A stretch of 64,000 nt of DNA from Cycas panzhihuaensis (Eukaryota; Cycadophyta). Below, piece by piece: positions 20,661 to 33,027 of the stretch (the first letter of the stretch is position 1; each line of letters opens with the position of its first letter). The stretch covers positions 80,111,741 to 80,175,740 of the forward strand of contig CM041465.1 in NCBI GenBank assembly GCA_023213395.1. The letters are read 5' to 3'. Below the pieces are notes generated by a model that worked only from the letters and a program-made list of their open reading frames with translations, was not told the origin of the DNA and searched no databases. A program made the translations under genes and the position numbers.

Positions 20661-21420
20661 TTGACGTGGTTGTTTAGTTGGAGGAAGCTCCTGGGAGATG
20701 ACTTTCATTCATCCTTCGTGCACAGATTTAAGTTGTCCCTAATGGGACAAGCACACAGCTCCCATATGGTCGAGCCATAGGAATCCCATATGAAGATTGT
20801 AGTCGACGTTGATGTCAAGGACTACAATATCAATGAGGACAGTCTTGTCCTCGAGAGTAAGAGGGATAGACACCGATCCCAAGGGTGTCTTTTCGCTACC
20901 ATCGTAGCCTTGACACCGCCACAGAACTGGCTTTAAAGCAGATATACCAAGCTCTTGTATAACACATAAGGGCATGGCATTAATGGAAGAACCATTGTCG
21001 ACAATGGTTCTTCGTAAAGTACAATAAGGAGTATCGATGGTAATAGTAAAAGGGAAGTGCCATTGGCACTCCTTTTCACTAGTAGGGGGAAGATCCTTAG
21101 GATCAAAAGAGATGACAAGCTTATGACTTGGGGTGACACCCAAGGCGTGAATGGGCATGTCACCTAATCCTAAGGCCTCCAAGAGTAGCATGTGCTATTC
21201 AGGGCAGCTCCTCAAGACGTCCATTATGGACATTCTAACGGCCATGATATGAAGCTCATCAATGACAAAGAAAGGCTTCCCCTTCGTGGTGGGTTGGGGA
21301 AGAGCCCTTCGAAAGTCGTAACAATAGGGATGTATGGGAATGGTCTTGGGGAGTATAGGGACTTCTGGAAGAGGATCTAAGCGAGATATGGATGAAGAGG
21401 CATCGTTCGCCTCTTTGATT
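20661..21420 (-). pseudogene. pol: Protease domain of Tat-2
   Basis: A 150-codon open frame (21191-20739) covers the whole protease: LGLGDMPIHALGVTPSHKLVISFDPKDLPP, CTLRRTIVDNGSSINAMPLCVIQELG, YDGSEKTPLGSVSIPLTLEDKTVLIDIVVLDINVDYNLHMGFLWLD. The catalytic D-N-G is at 20991-20999. This is the best preserved protease of the window. The typical LLG near its end is HMG here. Upstream (to about 21420) lies the conserved linker with PGCYDFRRALPQPTTKGKPF-like sequence. Confidence 0.83.
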
Positions 21421-23795
21421 GCTTAAGACCAGGTTAAAGTATATAATAGGATATTCTCAAGCAACTAAATGACCTTCTTTCCCTTATTCTATGATTGCAA
21501 AGGTGAAGGGGTATGTCAGTTAGGGAAACCCAAGAAGGAGGATAAATTCCTCACACCCTTCCCTTTAGCCTGTGAAAGGGCGAGGGTTTGGAGACCTCCC
21601 TTAGTTCTAATTATTCTTTTGCTGGGGGTTGCGATCACATTCCCCATGTTTGGGGAAGGGATCTCTATGGATGGGCTAATCTAGGTTGGGCCTAGACACC
21701 CATTTGGGGGACGAGTCGCATTGCAGGGTAGCCTTAGGATACTAGGCTTGACACCACAAATCATCGTGGAAGGACTCCCTATGGATGGAGCACCACTTCT
21801 TCTCAAGGGAGGAGTCAGGTTTCCTCGCTTAAGAGGAATGGGTATTGCTACCCTTGGAAGGAGTGGCTTGGGAAGCCTAGTGGACTGGCTTATTAGACAT
21901 GGGAGATGAAGGAGCTTGAAGCTTGAGCTCCTTTATAGTACATTTGAATGAATGCAAGGCTGAAGTGAGAGGATCTAGGGTCTTCTCGTTAGAATGAGAA
22001 GAAGACCTAGTGGATTACTGGGTTTTGGTTTCTTTTAGTGGTGGAGGTGCCTCCCGTCATTGTAGATCTCAATGGTCTCAAGTGCTAAGCACTTCACTAT
22101 GATGGAGTCGCACGTAGTTGCCCCCTTCTTAAAGACTTCTACATGGACTTCTAGATGAAGGGCATTGGCAAAAAGGTCCCTCTTCAACTCCTCAGGCAAA
22201 GTCACCTTGGTGGAATGAAGAAGGTTATGGAAACGCCTCACAAAGTCACGATTCATTTCATCGTGACCTTGTTTAAGCAACAAAAGAGATTTTGTCCCAA
22301 TCTCAAATGGATGAGCTACATTAAAGTAGTTGACAAACTCATCCACAAGTTGCTAGAATGAAAAAATAGAATGCGCGGGTAGGTGATAAAACTATTTGAG
22401 GGCATTGCCTTGAAGAGATTATAGAAATAGTTTTATGAGAATGTGGTCGTAGGCCCAATAGTTGATGTATGCCATAGAGAAACTACGAACATGCTCCGCT
22501 GGGTCCTACGATGAAGTCCCATCGAATTTGGGGACTTCAGGAGGATAAGGTAGTAAGTTAGTTCTTAATGCCTCAACGGATAAGGGGGTTGGTTAATAGT
22601 CTATAAAGGGATGTACCCTTGACTAGACCATAAGGGCAACAGAAACTGGAAATGATGGCAGGTAAGTTTGCCCAAATCCTCCTTGAAGGGTTTGGTTTGA
22701 AAGGAGATGTTGTCCCACTGCTTGGTAAGGAGGCGTGAATCCCATATTCAAAGAAACTTGCAAGGGAGTAGATAGGTGGGATGGACCCATCCCTGCTAGA
22801 GGGAGCGATCCTTATTGAAAAGGAGCTTAGGGAAAAACACCTTGGGAAGGAGTTGGCCCTCCTTGCAAAGGCATGGTGTGTGGTTCCATATAGGATGTTA
22901 GAAAGGAAGGGTGAGAGATTAGATTCTACCCAGATGGGATGCCTGTGGGTGGCATCACCCCATAAGGATGCAAAGGGTCTACCCCATAAGCAGGTAGGGA
23001 GTTCCCTTTACCATGCCCCTACGATTGAGTAGTGTAACTAGGAGGTATGTAGAGAGAAATATCCCTAGGTTGGTATTAGGAGTGTGTGGGGATGGGCCCC
23101 ACATGACTAAAAGTAGGGGGACACGTGGGTCTCCTAAGTCTAGTAGGTAGCTGATAAATAATGATGGGAGAAGGACTAGTCGTTTAACTAGATGGGGACA
23201 TGCTCAACCTAAGTTGAGAAGATGTCATGCCTTGAGTAGTCCCTAAGGAACATATACCATGGGGAGAAGAGCAAGAGGCAAGAGGAAAGCTCATCATAGA
23301 TAAGGGAGTTAGATAAGATGAGTAAGGTGATGGAGATGTAGAAGAAGGGAGCAGAATGCTTCACAAGATGTTCTCAAACCACTTAGGGTCTGGTTGGAGA
23401 TGAGCAGCTTGGAAACATTGGCTTAAGGCTTCTATAACATCAATGGGAGGGGTATCTACCTAATTGTAGGAGGTAGAAGGAGCCTCATACAAAACAGACC
23501 CCGTAGGATGATCCTCATGAGAATCACCATAGTGGTGGTGAAACTCTAAAGGAGATGAAGGTTCTACTCCATGAGTAGACGAATGGTGAGATTGGGGGTG
23601 TGGATGGTCATCCAGATAATAGATAGGATCTTCTCTTCCTTCGGCGAACCCTTGGAAGGAAGTAGGTGACTCAAGGAATCAGACCAATAAGCACGGTATG
23701 CCCAATCCGAAAGAAATCCCTCCATGATCAGATCAGGATCTGACGTAGGAAGGGAATGATATGAAGGCTCTTCCAACAATGGGGGTAGGCCTTAT
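21421..23795 (-). pseudogene. gag: gag of Tat-2 (decayed)
   Basis: From the PBS side it begins with a Ser/Pro/Tyr-rich region (LLEEPSYHSLPTSDPDLIMEGFLSDWAY). It then has Gly/Pro/Tyr-rich repeats and the gag core, of which 22346-22035 is open: MDEFVNYFNVAHPFEIGTKSLLLLKQGHDEMNRDFVRRFHNLLHSTKVTLPEELKRDLF. The zinc-knuckle-like C-S-I-H-RESF-H-DDLW-C lies at about 21752-21805 in the CX2HX4HX4C spacing. Stops and frame changes are frequent. The product would be the particle protein. Confidence 0.82.
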
Positions 23796-23962
23796 AAACA
23801 ACGTGAGAATCTTTACATGCAAGTCCTGCCTATGTGCTAGAAGAAAAGAGAAACAAGGTAGTGCATGCATTGGGGGTTGCCTAACAAGACCAAAAGGGAA
23901 AGCTCCCAGGAGGTAGTAGCACCAATAGGAAAGGGAGAAAGACTAATTCCCTTACTAGCGGG

Positions 23963-23980
23963 TCCCCAGTATGGTCACCA
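23963..23980 (-). other. Primer binding site of Tat-2 (tRNA-Arg type)
   Basis: TGGTGACCATACTGGGGA on the minus strand begins one base after the LTR end. It has the CTGGGGA end expected of a tRNA-Arg complement and is the clearest of the PBS copies. Confidence 0.68.
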
Positions 23981-26382
23981 GTAGAACCACATCTATGGGA
24001 TACTAACTACACCTGGTTAGGATTATGACTATCAATGGAAGATTCCGGAGTGAAGGGGTCAATCTAACAAGTGAAAGGAAGCATCCACATAGGGTGTTCA
24101 TGCGTTGAAATGTAGGTTTGGGACCTATGAATGACGCATAACTTCCTCTAGGTAAACTAGTTTTTGATTTTGGAGGGTAGCACAAGTGAGGGATATCCTT
24201 GATTGCATGAGTAACCTCAAAATAGGGGTCTTCCCACCCTTGGATGGCTGGAAAGGGAAGGCAAACCCAACAAGGAAATGGATCCTCATGGAAGATGAAG
24301 GGATATGAATAGTATGTATGAAGGTGAGTGGCGGGAGGTTACCGTTCATAAGGGTGTGAGCTACCCGTTCATAAGGGTGGTGTTGGGCAACCACCTTATG
24401 CATGAAACCAACCCAAAGGAGGGAGTGACAAGGTTATTAAGCTGGTGTAGGTATGATGGGGCTAAAGGAGGAGGTCTTAGGGGATGACTCCTCCTTAAAC
24501 TAACCCACCTAAAGGGAGTGTTGGAGGGAAAAGAATGGTGCAGAAGAAGTTCCCATCACCCTATGTGCGAGGGAGTTTACCTCTTATGTGCAATAATGAA
24601 ATAGTGACTAATTATTTGTGTTTGCAAACAAGAGGTAAATGGAGTATATGTGTATAAAAGACAATAAATACACTTTTTTTCTCTTGTTTTCCTTTCAAAT
24701 AGAAATCCTTGCTCTCATTTCATTTTAAGCAAGGGAAAGGGGAAGAAAAGAGACAAACTAATCTATCACACAAAATGCACGATAATGGTGCAAACACTAG
24801 TGAGTTGTATACAACCAAATGGAAAGAGGAAAGGGAATATCTCCTATCAAATGCTCTTTCCTAAAGTGCAAGCTAGTGTGCAAATGACTGGTGCAAGTTG
24901 GATCTCTTTTACCTTATTTATCTATGTTCTTTCATGTGAATATACAAACTAAAGAAGGCAAGAAAAGACCTACAAAAGGAAGGTGGCATACCTAGAAAGA
25001 TGATGCAACTAAAATGAAGTTTCCATCTTATGCCACACTCGCTTCTTCTTTTCCTTCCACTAATACACGAGCAGCATGGGGGCTTCCTTACATCCCCCAA
25101 AACAAAAGGAAGAAAGCAAGAAAAACACAAAGGAAAAGGAACTATACAAAAGCTAAAGTAACCAAGAAAAAGAAAATCCAAGAAACGTACCTAGATTATT
25201 GCGGTTTGTCCTTCTCCACGAATGGTGCAATAAACCTACAATCACAAAGGTTTTCTACCCTTTTCCAAGGGGCTAGAATGCCAAGTAAATATATGTATAT
25301 ATATAATTGTAAAATGCTAAAATACCGCAAGCTAAAGTACTTCAAGTTAAGTGATCTTCCAACCCAAGAACAACTCTACATCTCCTAAAAGCCAACAATA
25401 CAAGACAAGGTATGGGGGAGGTTGGCCTTGGAATGAATAACCCTCCAATAAGTGCACCTCCACGCTGCCCTTAGATGTAGAAGAGAACAGATTGGGGTAG
25501 CCTAATAACAGTCAATAATAGGAGAAATAAACAACATGAGATTTACAAATGTTGCTTATGTTACAAGTGTGCTATGTGTAGCAAATTATAATGTTAGCCA
25601 AGCCAAGACCTATAGTGGATAAGAGACACTATTTGGGGCTAGAAAAACTATCCAAGAGAGGTGTGCAAGCCTAGAAATAGTGCAGCAAGGGGCTGCATAT
25701 GCTAATATCTAGCACTGGACAATTCCCAGAGACTCCCTAGTAGCTCAAGAAAGGCATGAGTGGAAGAGAGAAAAGAGGAGAAGGGGGTTACCCTTGAGGA
25801 GCAGGCCTAGTTGGGTATGGAACCCACCTTGGCTCTTTTCTCTTGCTCTTTAGGACCCTCTCCAGTAGCCTCCTTAGAATAAACTAGGAGAGGGCACGAA
25901 GATGATCTGAGAAGAAAAGAAGGAAACAGAGGGTATGTCTCCTGCATGCACTGGGAAATTGAAAAAAGGAAAGATATTCTTAATGATCTAACCTCTTATA
26001 AGATAGCTTAAATGAAAGGAATGGAGTAAAAATGAGATAATACTTGTTGGACTAGGTTGGAGGCAGGTGTACCCCTGAGAATAATAGGAAATAACAGATC
26101 TAAAGTGCTTACACGGGGGTCCTTGGAAGGATGCTGCAACCTAGAAACAAACTTGTTGAAACTTATTGAAAGCATGTGGAGGCGAAACTTGGAGTGAATC
26201 CTTACTTGAAGACATTTGTTGGTGAGCCTGTTACCGTTGATCCAAGATGAAAAGGGTGGATCTCAGGCTGGAGTACAGGGAACTCAGGTGTTGCAGGGTA
26301 TTTCTGTAGAAAACTGCCAGTGAAAGAAGGAGAAGATATGAGAGTGGGTGGGAGAAGAGGTGGAAAATGAGGTTCTTTTGAG

Positions 26383-26389
26383 ATTTATA
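26383..26389 (-). promoter_or_regulatory. TATA box of Tat-2 5' LTR
   Basis: TATAAAT in GGTATAAATCTC is the position equivalent of 2436 and 15087. Confidence 0.55.
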
Positions 26390-26525
26390 CCTAACCCTAT
26401 GCTAGATGGATGATTAGGGTTAGGGTAGGACCCAGGAGGTGTTGAAGCCACATGGCAGTTTTGTGAAAAATATGAAAATTACTACAATAGATCTTAAAAA
26501 ATCTTAAGTGACAGTCGCCCCATGG

Positions 26526-26565
26526 GAAACTTCACGGTACCGCGAAGTTTACCATGGTACCGTGA
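26526..26565. promoter_or_regulatory. GGTACC palindromes in U3 of Tat-2 5' LTR
   Basis: GAAACTTCACGGTACCGCG runs into AAGTTT, a near-perfect palindrome centred on GGTACC (26526-26550). A second CATGGTACCGTG centre follows at once (26553-26564). The position relative to the TATA is the same as in Tat-3. Confidence 0.7.
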
Positions 26566-27106
26566 CATTTGCTGCAGTGCGGTGACATAAACAAAAACAT
26601 GACAAAAATGGATGCCTAGGAGCCTTAAAAGAGGGTACCCTAGGCCTAGGAGGGCTGGTCCTATGTCTAGATGGCTGGGGAAAGTGATGTGAAGAGGATA
26701 ACTAAAACTAGATGGGGTACCATAGCGGCATGACTCCTAGGAAACTGATAACTAGAATAAAGTGTACTAATCACACTTAGTGGGGTGTTCAGGGCTGCAA
26801 TGTCGCAAGGAATGTGTGATAGATCACACAAGCTATGTGATGCCCAAGACAATATGGAGGTTCATAGGAGGGTTATAGAGTACCATGGGGATGCATGTCC
26901 CACTAATCGTCATAGGCTGAAAGATTATCAAGCAATATGATTAAGCAATATATGCAAGATGATCACTCAAATGTATCAATCATCCATGCAATGAAGGGAT
27001 GCTTCAATTTACCTTTCTATAAGAGTAATAAATATAAAGACAAGAAACATACCTATGCTTACCTGAGTCAACTTTCCAAGAACCCATTCTCAGTAGCCGA
27101 GAAACA

Positions 27107-28300
27107 GGATGGGCCCTTGGTTAGACTAATGGATCAATGAAGGATGAAGGAGGAAGTGGGCAAGGATGCCCAAATCCTCATTGGGAAACTTGGCTCAAAA
27201 AGGGATATGAACCTCCTTTTGCTTGGTGGGAGGGAACTAATCTTGAATGTGAGGGGATCAAAAAAGGAGTGGATGGGTAAGAAGGACCCATCCCCCTTTG
27301 AGGGTATGCCCCTTATTGAAAGGGGGATTGAGAAAGAGTACCTTAAACAGGGGTTTATCCTCCTTGCAAAGGTACCACATAAGAATAAGTGTGAGAAGAT
27401 GGGATAAACATGTGTGGAAATGGATTTTACCTATATGGGCCAACTATAGGTGGTGCAACACCATATGGATGCAAGGGGTCCATCCCATAGATAGGGAGAG
27501 GATTCCCCTTACCATGCCCCCATGGTTGGGAAGTATATCCTAGGGGCATATAGAGGGAGGAATTCTTAGGTTGAGTTTGGGAGTGCATGGGGATTTGCCC
27601 TACATGGCTAGAAGTAGAGGGATATGTAGGTCCCCTAGATCTAACGAGAGGCAGATGGATTATAGTCAGTTGGCGTGTAGTCGCTTGGCTAGAAGGAGGC
27701 ATACTCAATCTGAGTTAGGAAGTGGGTATGCCTTGGGTGGCCCCTAAGGAATATGGGCCACAAGAAGAAGAAGACATAATGAGGGGTGCCCTCATTATGG
27801 GCATAAAAGTTGAATGGAATGAATGTGAAGGTGCAGATGTGGAGGAGGGGAGCGCTATGCTTTGTAAAATGCTATCCAACCATTTGGGATGTGGTTGGAG
27901 GCTAGCCTCTTGGAAGCACTGATTAAGTTCTTTCACCACATCTATAAGAGGGATATCTGATTACTCATACGAGGTCGAAGGATCCTCATATGAAGCGAAG
28001 CCCACAAAGCGGTCCTCATGGGCATTGTCACTAGGATGGTGATATCCCATGGGAGAAGATACTTCCACTTCATGAGTGGAAAGATGATGGAACTACGGGT
28101 GCTCTTGGTTACCCGAGTAGAAGATAGGGTCCTCACCTTCTTGGGTGGGCCCTTAGAAGGAAGTAGAAGGTCAATGGGATTCAGAAACATAGGCATGGTA
28201 TACCCATTCCAAAGGAAATCCCTCCATGTTCGATTTAGAATCTGACAATGGAAGGGGATAGTAAGGAGAATCTTCCAATGAAGGAGGGACTCGTAAATGA
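27107..28300 (-). pseudogene. gag: gag N-terminal region of Tat-1
   Basis: The minus strand gives long open pieces: LPLSDSKSNMEGFPLEWVYHAY; DVVKELNQCFQEASLQPHPKWLDSILQS (27939-27715); and MPPSSQATTRQLTIIHLPLVRSRGPTYPSTSSHVGQIPMHSQTQPKNSS with LGYTSQPWGHGKGNPLPIYGMDPLHPYGVAPP (27708-27427). This is the Pro/Ser/Tyr-rich gag N-terminus seen in the other copies, here less broken. The capsid core would follow beyond the Tat-2 insertion. The role of this extension is unknown. Confidence 0.75.
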
Positions 28301-28458
28301 TATGAGAATTATTATATACAAGTCTCTCCTAAGGGTTGGAAGAAAAAGGGATAATAAGATGATAGACATTGGGGGTTACCCAGTGAATCGAGGAGGGATA
28401 TTAGAAGGAGAAGTAGTAACAACAAAAAAGGGAATATGATAGATCCCTTACTAATAAG

Positions 28459-28477
28459 TCCTTAGTGGAAGTGAACC
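28459..28477 (-). other. Degenerate primer binding site of Tat-1
   Basis: GGTTCACTTCCACTAAGGAC occupies the PBS position next to the LTR end, with only the ACT..GGAC end still like the other copies. Its identity rests on position. Confidence 0.35.
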
Positions 28478-29827
28478 TCTAGGGGTCACTAGATACAAAG
28501 AGATCAAGCTAATACAATCAATAATATCATGGCTAAAGGATCTATAGGAGTGAGGGAAATGATTACCCATAAAGGGCATCTATGCATTAGAACATAGGTT
28601 TGAGGACCCGTAAATGGCATACAAACTTCCCCTCAAGGAAAGCACCTTCTCGATTTGGGATGGGAAAGAGAGGGACTTCTTCGATTTTTCGAGTAGCCTA
28701 AAAAAGGACCCTCCTATCCTGGATGGCTAAGAAAGGAGGACACAAATGGGATACACCCTTCCCAAAGAGAGGGAACAAGTGAGGTAGCTCCTAATTAAAA
28801 GAGGAAGCACCTACGAGCAAGTAGCGGGTGACTGGTAGTATGAAAGAGAAGGTAAAGTTGGGTTGAAAGAGGCCAACTTCTAAGTAGAGGTGAGGCAAGA
28901 TAGACCCTTGCCCAAAAGGGGGAGGAAGACCTTAAGGAGGAGTCCCCTTAATGTGCCTACACCTGAAATAGATAGCTAGGTATAGGGGACGAAGCAACAT
29001 ACTTTATTTCTTTGTTTTTATTATATAACGAAATAGTTTGGTAGTATGAGTTGTCATTATTTATATTCCATGGCCAAGTTAAAAAGAAAGCAGACCAAAG
29101 CAATAACTCTCTCTCTTTTCCTAAATCCTAGCCTCCATCTCCTTATCTTTTACAAGCATAAAAGTTAGCAAGCAAGTATGAATCATAGGATAAGGATGTG
29201 AGTGCTAATATAAGTCAACTCGATGGCATGCAAAAGAAGATAAGATGGGGATAGAAGAACTCACAACATATCACACTCAAACCTAAGTGAGAGCGAGAGT
29301 TTGAGTTAAGGAAGAGGGGGAAAAGATGCAACTAGTGGAAAGTGGCACCTATTTGTGCAAAATAATTAACCTCCCCCTATAAGACTAGGCAAGTCATGAA
29401 ACAAGCAATGAAATACAAAACTATTCTTTCTTTTGATCTTTTCTTTTCTTCTTTTAAGAGTACAATGGGGAGAAAGGGATGATAAAGAGGATAGGATGTA
29501 AGTAGTGCACCTAGAAACTGGATAGTCGGTGTAGAAGCCTCTTCACTTTCTTCATGATCTATGCTCATCCACTCGACGCACCTTGTCGCAAGTGATATGG
29601 TGAAAGGAATACTAGTGGGGCTTCTTTACCTTCCCCAATATTTAGATGCAAAAGAACTAAATGAAAAGAAAGAATTACTTATATTAAAATTTTGAAATAA
29701 TGTAATAACAATGAGGGAGGTATGCACACCTTTCGTGAAGATCCTTGGTCACTTCAAAAAGGGCAAAACTTGCACCACAAATAATTCACCCTTTCCTAAG
29801 GGGTACTAGACATGTGTGGGAGTAATC

Positions 29828-29828
<1 letters not shown>

Positions 29829-29881
<53 letters not shown>
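29829..29881. repeat. (TA)n microsatellite in Tat-1 LTR
   Basis: This is about 26 uninterrupted TA units. It lies at the LTR position that carries (AC)n in the Tat-3 3' LTR and short TA runs in other copies. Confidence 0.97.
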
Positions 29882-29883
<2 letters not shown>

Positions 29884-31106
29884 TTTTCAAAAGAAAGAAA
29901 TAAGGAAAGTAACCCTATACAAATGCTCATTTGAACAAGTAAGATATGTAATGTTAGTTTTACTTACCATGTATACAAAATAATCCAATGATTATGGGAA
30001 AAGAGGGTCTAAAAGGAAGAGAGAAAGGTAGCCTCGAAATGGATGACCCTCCTAATGGGATGTCTCCACATCCCCAAGCACTTAAGAAAGTAAATCAGGA
30101 CTAAAGTCAAGTTTTTCCAATAGTAAGAGAGCAACAAACTATATTTCTAGAAACGTTGCAAAGGAATGTAAAAGTTGCAAAAGTTGTAATGTGTAACTTT
30201 TTCAAGATTTATAAAAGTTAGGCTAAGGTTATGTGAATCAAAAGAGCTATTGCTAAACCAAGTTTTATGGGGAGCTATGATGGCTGGTTGCAAGCATAAG
30301 AAGGTGCTACTAATGCTGCAATTAGCAAAGTTCCCTACCCCAAAGGTTTCTAGGTGAACAAGAGAGGTATTGGTAAAAGAAAAGGAGTAGAGAGTAGGGG
30401 GCTACCTTTGAGGATATGGCAAAAGGGTACAGAACCTTGCTTAAAGATCCTTTCTCTCTTTGCTGGTTACTTTTCTCTCTACCTCCTTGGGTAAACCTAA
30501 GAGAAACTTTAAGGTAGAAGGGAAACAAGTGAGTGAAGGGAAGGGTTTGCCTCCTAGAATGAAGAAACGAAGGGGAACTTCACACAACAAATGGAAAAAT
30601 AAGCAAAGAAACCTTTATCTTGAACGAGAAGAGGAATATGCAGGCTTGTAGGTACCTAGTAAGGGTAAATCTGAGGTAGATCTACCTTGTATACTAGTTG
30701 GGGAAGAGGTTTCTCTTGGGAGACTCATGAAGAGCTCTTACAATAGCACAAAGAGGAAGCATAACCTATAATAAACTTCATGCTTGAGACTTGGTGGAGT
30801 ACTTGTGGTAAAGATCTATCCCAAAGCTCATTATAACAGACCTACAACTTAGGGTTTTACCTTAAGGGAGATGATGGCATGAGTGGAGGACAGGTACAAT
30901 AAGTGAGAACTTCATTTCAAAATTTTTCCTTTGAGATGAGGAGGAAGAAGTGAAAGAAACTTTAGGATTTTAAACCCAACCCTAGCTGAACGGGCATTTA
31001 GGGCTTACTTTGGGCAGGAAACAACCTAGTGCCATGTGTCAATTTTATATTTAATGTGAAATTGGTTAGGGCCAGATAAAAAAATAATTTTGAACAGTCA
31101 CACCAT

Positions 31107-31134
31107 GGCAAACTTTGTGGTACCATGAAGTTTA
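31107..31134. promoter_or_regulatory. GGTACC palindrome in U3 of Tat-1 LTR
   Basis: GCAAACTTTGTGGTACC is followed by ATGAAGTTTACAGC, an imperfect palindrome with the GGTACC centre intact. Confidence 0.65.
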
Positions 31135-31914
31135 CAGCAGTATTGTAGAATTTGTAGTGGTGCGAGCAAGATTAGGAGAAAACAAAAAAAAGGGGGAGCT
31201 TGAAAGGCTCCTCAAAAGAGGGGCCTAGACCTTGAAAGGATAATAATGTAATTCCAATGTGCCAAGAGGGGTTATAGGACCTAGAGGGGCCATGATGAAT
31301 GAGAAAGAGGTGGCAATAAGGCCCCAAAGAGAGATAAATGGCAAACACGAGCGACAACCAGGCCTAAACAGGATGCTAGGGATGACATCACACCAAAGGG
31401 TGATAAAGGATGGGCTATGGGAGCCATAAGTATTCAGAGATGTTATGGAGACACGACAGAGGGTTGTAAAATGCCATGGGATGCATATCTCAAGTCGTCA
31501 TAGGCTAAAGTATTAAGATGCAACATAAGTAAATAGGTAAGTGATGCATAATCATTATGCAATAAGTCAATCAACATGCAATGTGCATCTATCAATAACC
31601 TCATAGCGTCCTGAAGTTAACAAAAGTGAGTATGGACACATACCTGTGCTTACCTAAAATGAGTCATCCATGTCCATTCTAGGTAGCTAGGAAATAGTAG
31701 ATTAACTGCTTATAAGTATTTGATTTCACCATATCCTATGAAAAGATCAAGGACAATATTATTCTAGATGCCCCTTCTCACCTTCTATCTGATTCTACTA
31801 CCCTTGATTCAATTATTCATGCCATCTCAAAACCTCATCCTGAATGGATATAAGAGTTAGATGCTAAAAATAAGGAATAACTTGACTATTCCTAATGGAT
31901 TGGCTATGAATTTA

Positions 31915-32199
31915 TGATAAAAATAGAACCAAACATCAACATAATAGAACACATATAATAGGTAGAATTAGTCTACCTTTGAATAGTTTCCATTCATTAA
32001 GAATGAATATCCCTTATTTGTACAATAACACAACCTCTATTAATATACACATGGGATTAGTAATAATTTAAAATAGGACTCATAACTACCCTAATACATG
32101 TCATAGGTCCATTGAGGACTTTCATAACTCCTATAACACTTGTCATTAACCTTGATGACTTGCCATTAACTTGTCCACATAGGAACATTAATTCTAACA
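31915..32199 (-). repeat. LTR of copia-1
   Basis: On the minus strand it starts TGTTAGAATTAATG, the usual start of plant copia LTRs, and ends in TTTTTATCA. A CAAAGATGAGCGAT tract resembling a copia PPT precedes it. Sequence after its end (TAAATTCATAGCCAATCC) weakly resembles the initiator-Met PBS TGGTATCAGAGCC. Confidence 0.65.
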
Positions 32200-32299
32200 A
32201 TCGCTCATCTTTGATTTTTACTTTCCCTTTATCTTGGGCAATTGAACTTACTCAATGGAATTTAAGTACCATTTGGGATATTTGATAGGTGGAGTAACC

Positions 32300-33027
32300 T
32301 CAGCTTGTATCTCTGGTTGTGTTTCTTTAGTATCTTCAAATTTCTCCTCCTAAATTTCTTCCTCCTTTGGCTTAATAATTTTCCAACTCAAAGAATAAGA
32401 TTTAGACTATTGCTCGATCTACTTTCCTTATCTTTCTAAATCTTCTAAATATCTAGATCTTGATCTTGATTTGTCACCTACTTATCAGACTCTTTGGAGA
32501 TGACATCTGTGATCTATTTTTCATTCTCTTTAAAGAGAACATCTTAAGTTATATAAACCTTTCTTACTATCAACTTATATATATAGTATACTTTATTCTC
32601 TTTGTTGTAGCCAATAAGGATGCCTTTTAAGCTTTTATTATCAACTTCCTAATGTTCATCTTTAGAAACATGCATATATGTTATGCTTCCAAAGATTTTG
32701 ACCAACTATAGGTTTATATCTTGACCATGCTTCATCATGTGTTTTATTCCTTATAAATTTAGTTACACTCTTGTTTATTCGGCACATTAATGTACAAATA
32801 ACTTCTACCTAAAAGATGTCTAAGAGGTTCTTGAATTTCATTAATAGCTTAGGCATTTTAACCAACATGTTATTTATCCTCTTAGATTCACTATTCTATT
32901 GAGGAGAGTATGTTGACATCAATTACCTTTTAATCCCATGGTCCTTATAAAACTAGATAAAAGAATTGGAGGTAATTTCTCCCCTATTATCTAACCTAGT
33001 AATATGACTATTAATTATTAAGCCACT
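32300..33027 (-). pseudogene. pol: Integrase remnant of copia-1
   Basis: The minus strand reads TRLDNRGEITSNSFIQFYKDHGIKRQLMSTYSPQ(stop)NSESKR, then FIRNKTHDEAWSRYKP and IYACF. These correspond to the copia integrase core (RTDRGGEF..., HGIKRQ...YTPQQNG, KTPYEAW...KPSV). The catalytic Asp of DRGGE is displaced (LDNRGE) and stops occur. A Glu/Lys-rich linker toward RT follows (PKEEE...EEKFEDTKETQPE). The RT itself is missing before the LTR, so the element is deleted. Confidence 0.75.

Larger units (their letters stand above)
17378..27106 (-). mobile_element. Tat-2 Ty3/gypsy retrotransposon, 5' portion (right piece)
   Basis: Reading leftward from 27106 it contains the 5' LTR, PBS, gag, protease, RT, RNase H and most of integrase, up to the Tat-3 insertion. 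It continues at 1717-1. It is inserted in the gag region of Tat-1: the base after its LTR start (27107) is Tat-1 gag sequence. Confidence 0.92.
23982..27106 (-). repeat. 5' LTR of Tat-2
   Basis: On the minus strand it starts TGTTTCTCGGCTACTGAG at 27106 and ends GGTTCTA at 23982. It aligns end to end with the Tat-3 LTRs but in the opposite orientation. It holds the palindromes and TATA listed separately and otherwise no gene. Confidence 0.92.
27107..31696 (-). mobile_element. Tat-1 Ty3/gypsy retrotransposon, 5' portion
   Basis: This minus-strand element has a 5' LTR and the first part of gag, interrupted at 27107 by Tat-2. Its remainder must lie left of Tat-2 and outside the window. It is the oldest member of this nest, in line with its degraded PBS and LTR start (TATTTC for TGTTTC). 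Confidence 0.85.
28478..31696 (-). repeat. 5' LTR of Tat-1
   Basis: On the minus strand it starts TATTTCCTAGCTACCTAG at 31696 and runs to about 28478. It shares U3 landmarks (TTAG|GTAAGC at 31648-31656, a GGTACC palindrome at 31107) and the purine/pyrimidine-rich R-U5 region with the other LTRs. The TATA position reads TTTAAAA. The left boundary is approximate. Confidence 0.82.
31697..33027 (-). mobile_element. Copia-1: Ty1/copia fragment
   Basis: Minus-strand Ty1/copia remnant: integrase, a pol linker, a PPT-like sequence and a short LTR. The left end is cut by Tat-1 (31696) and the right end by copia-2 (33028). The remaining 31697-31914 is short, AT-rich and unassigned. Confidence 0.7.
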
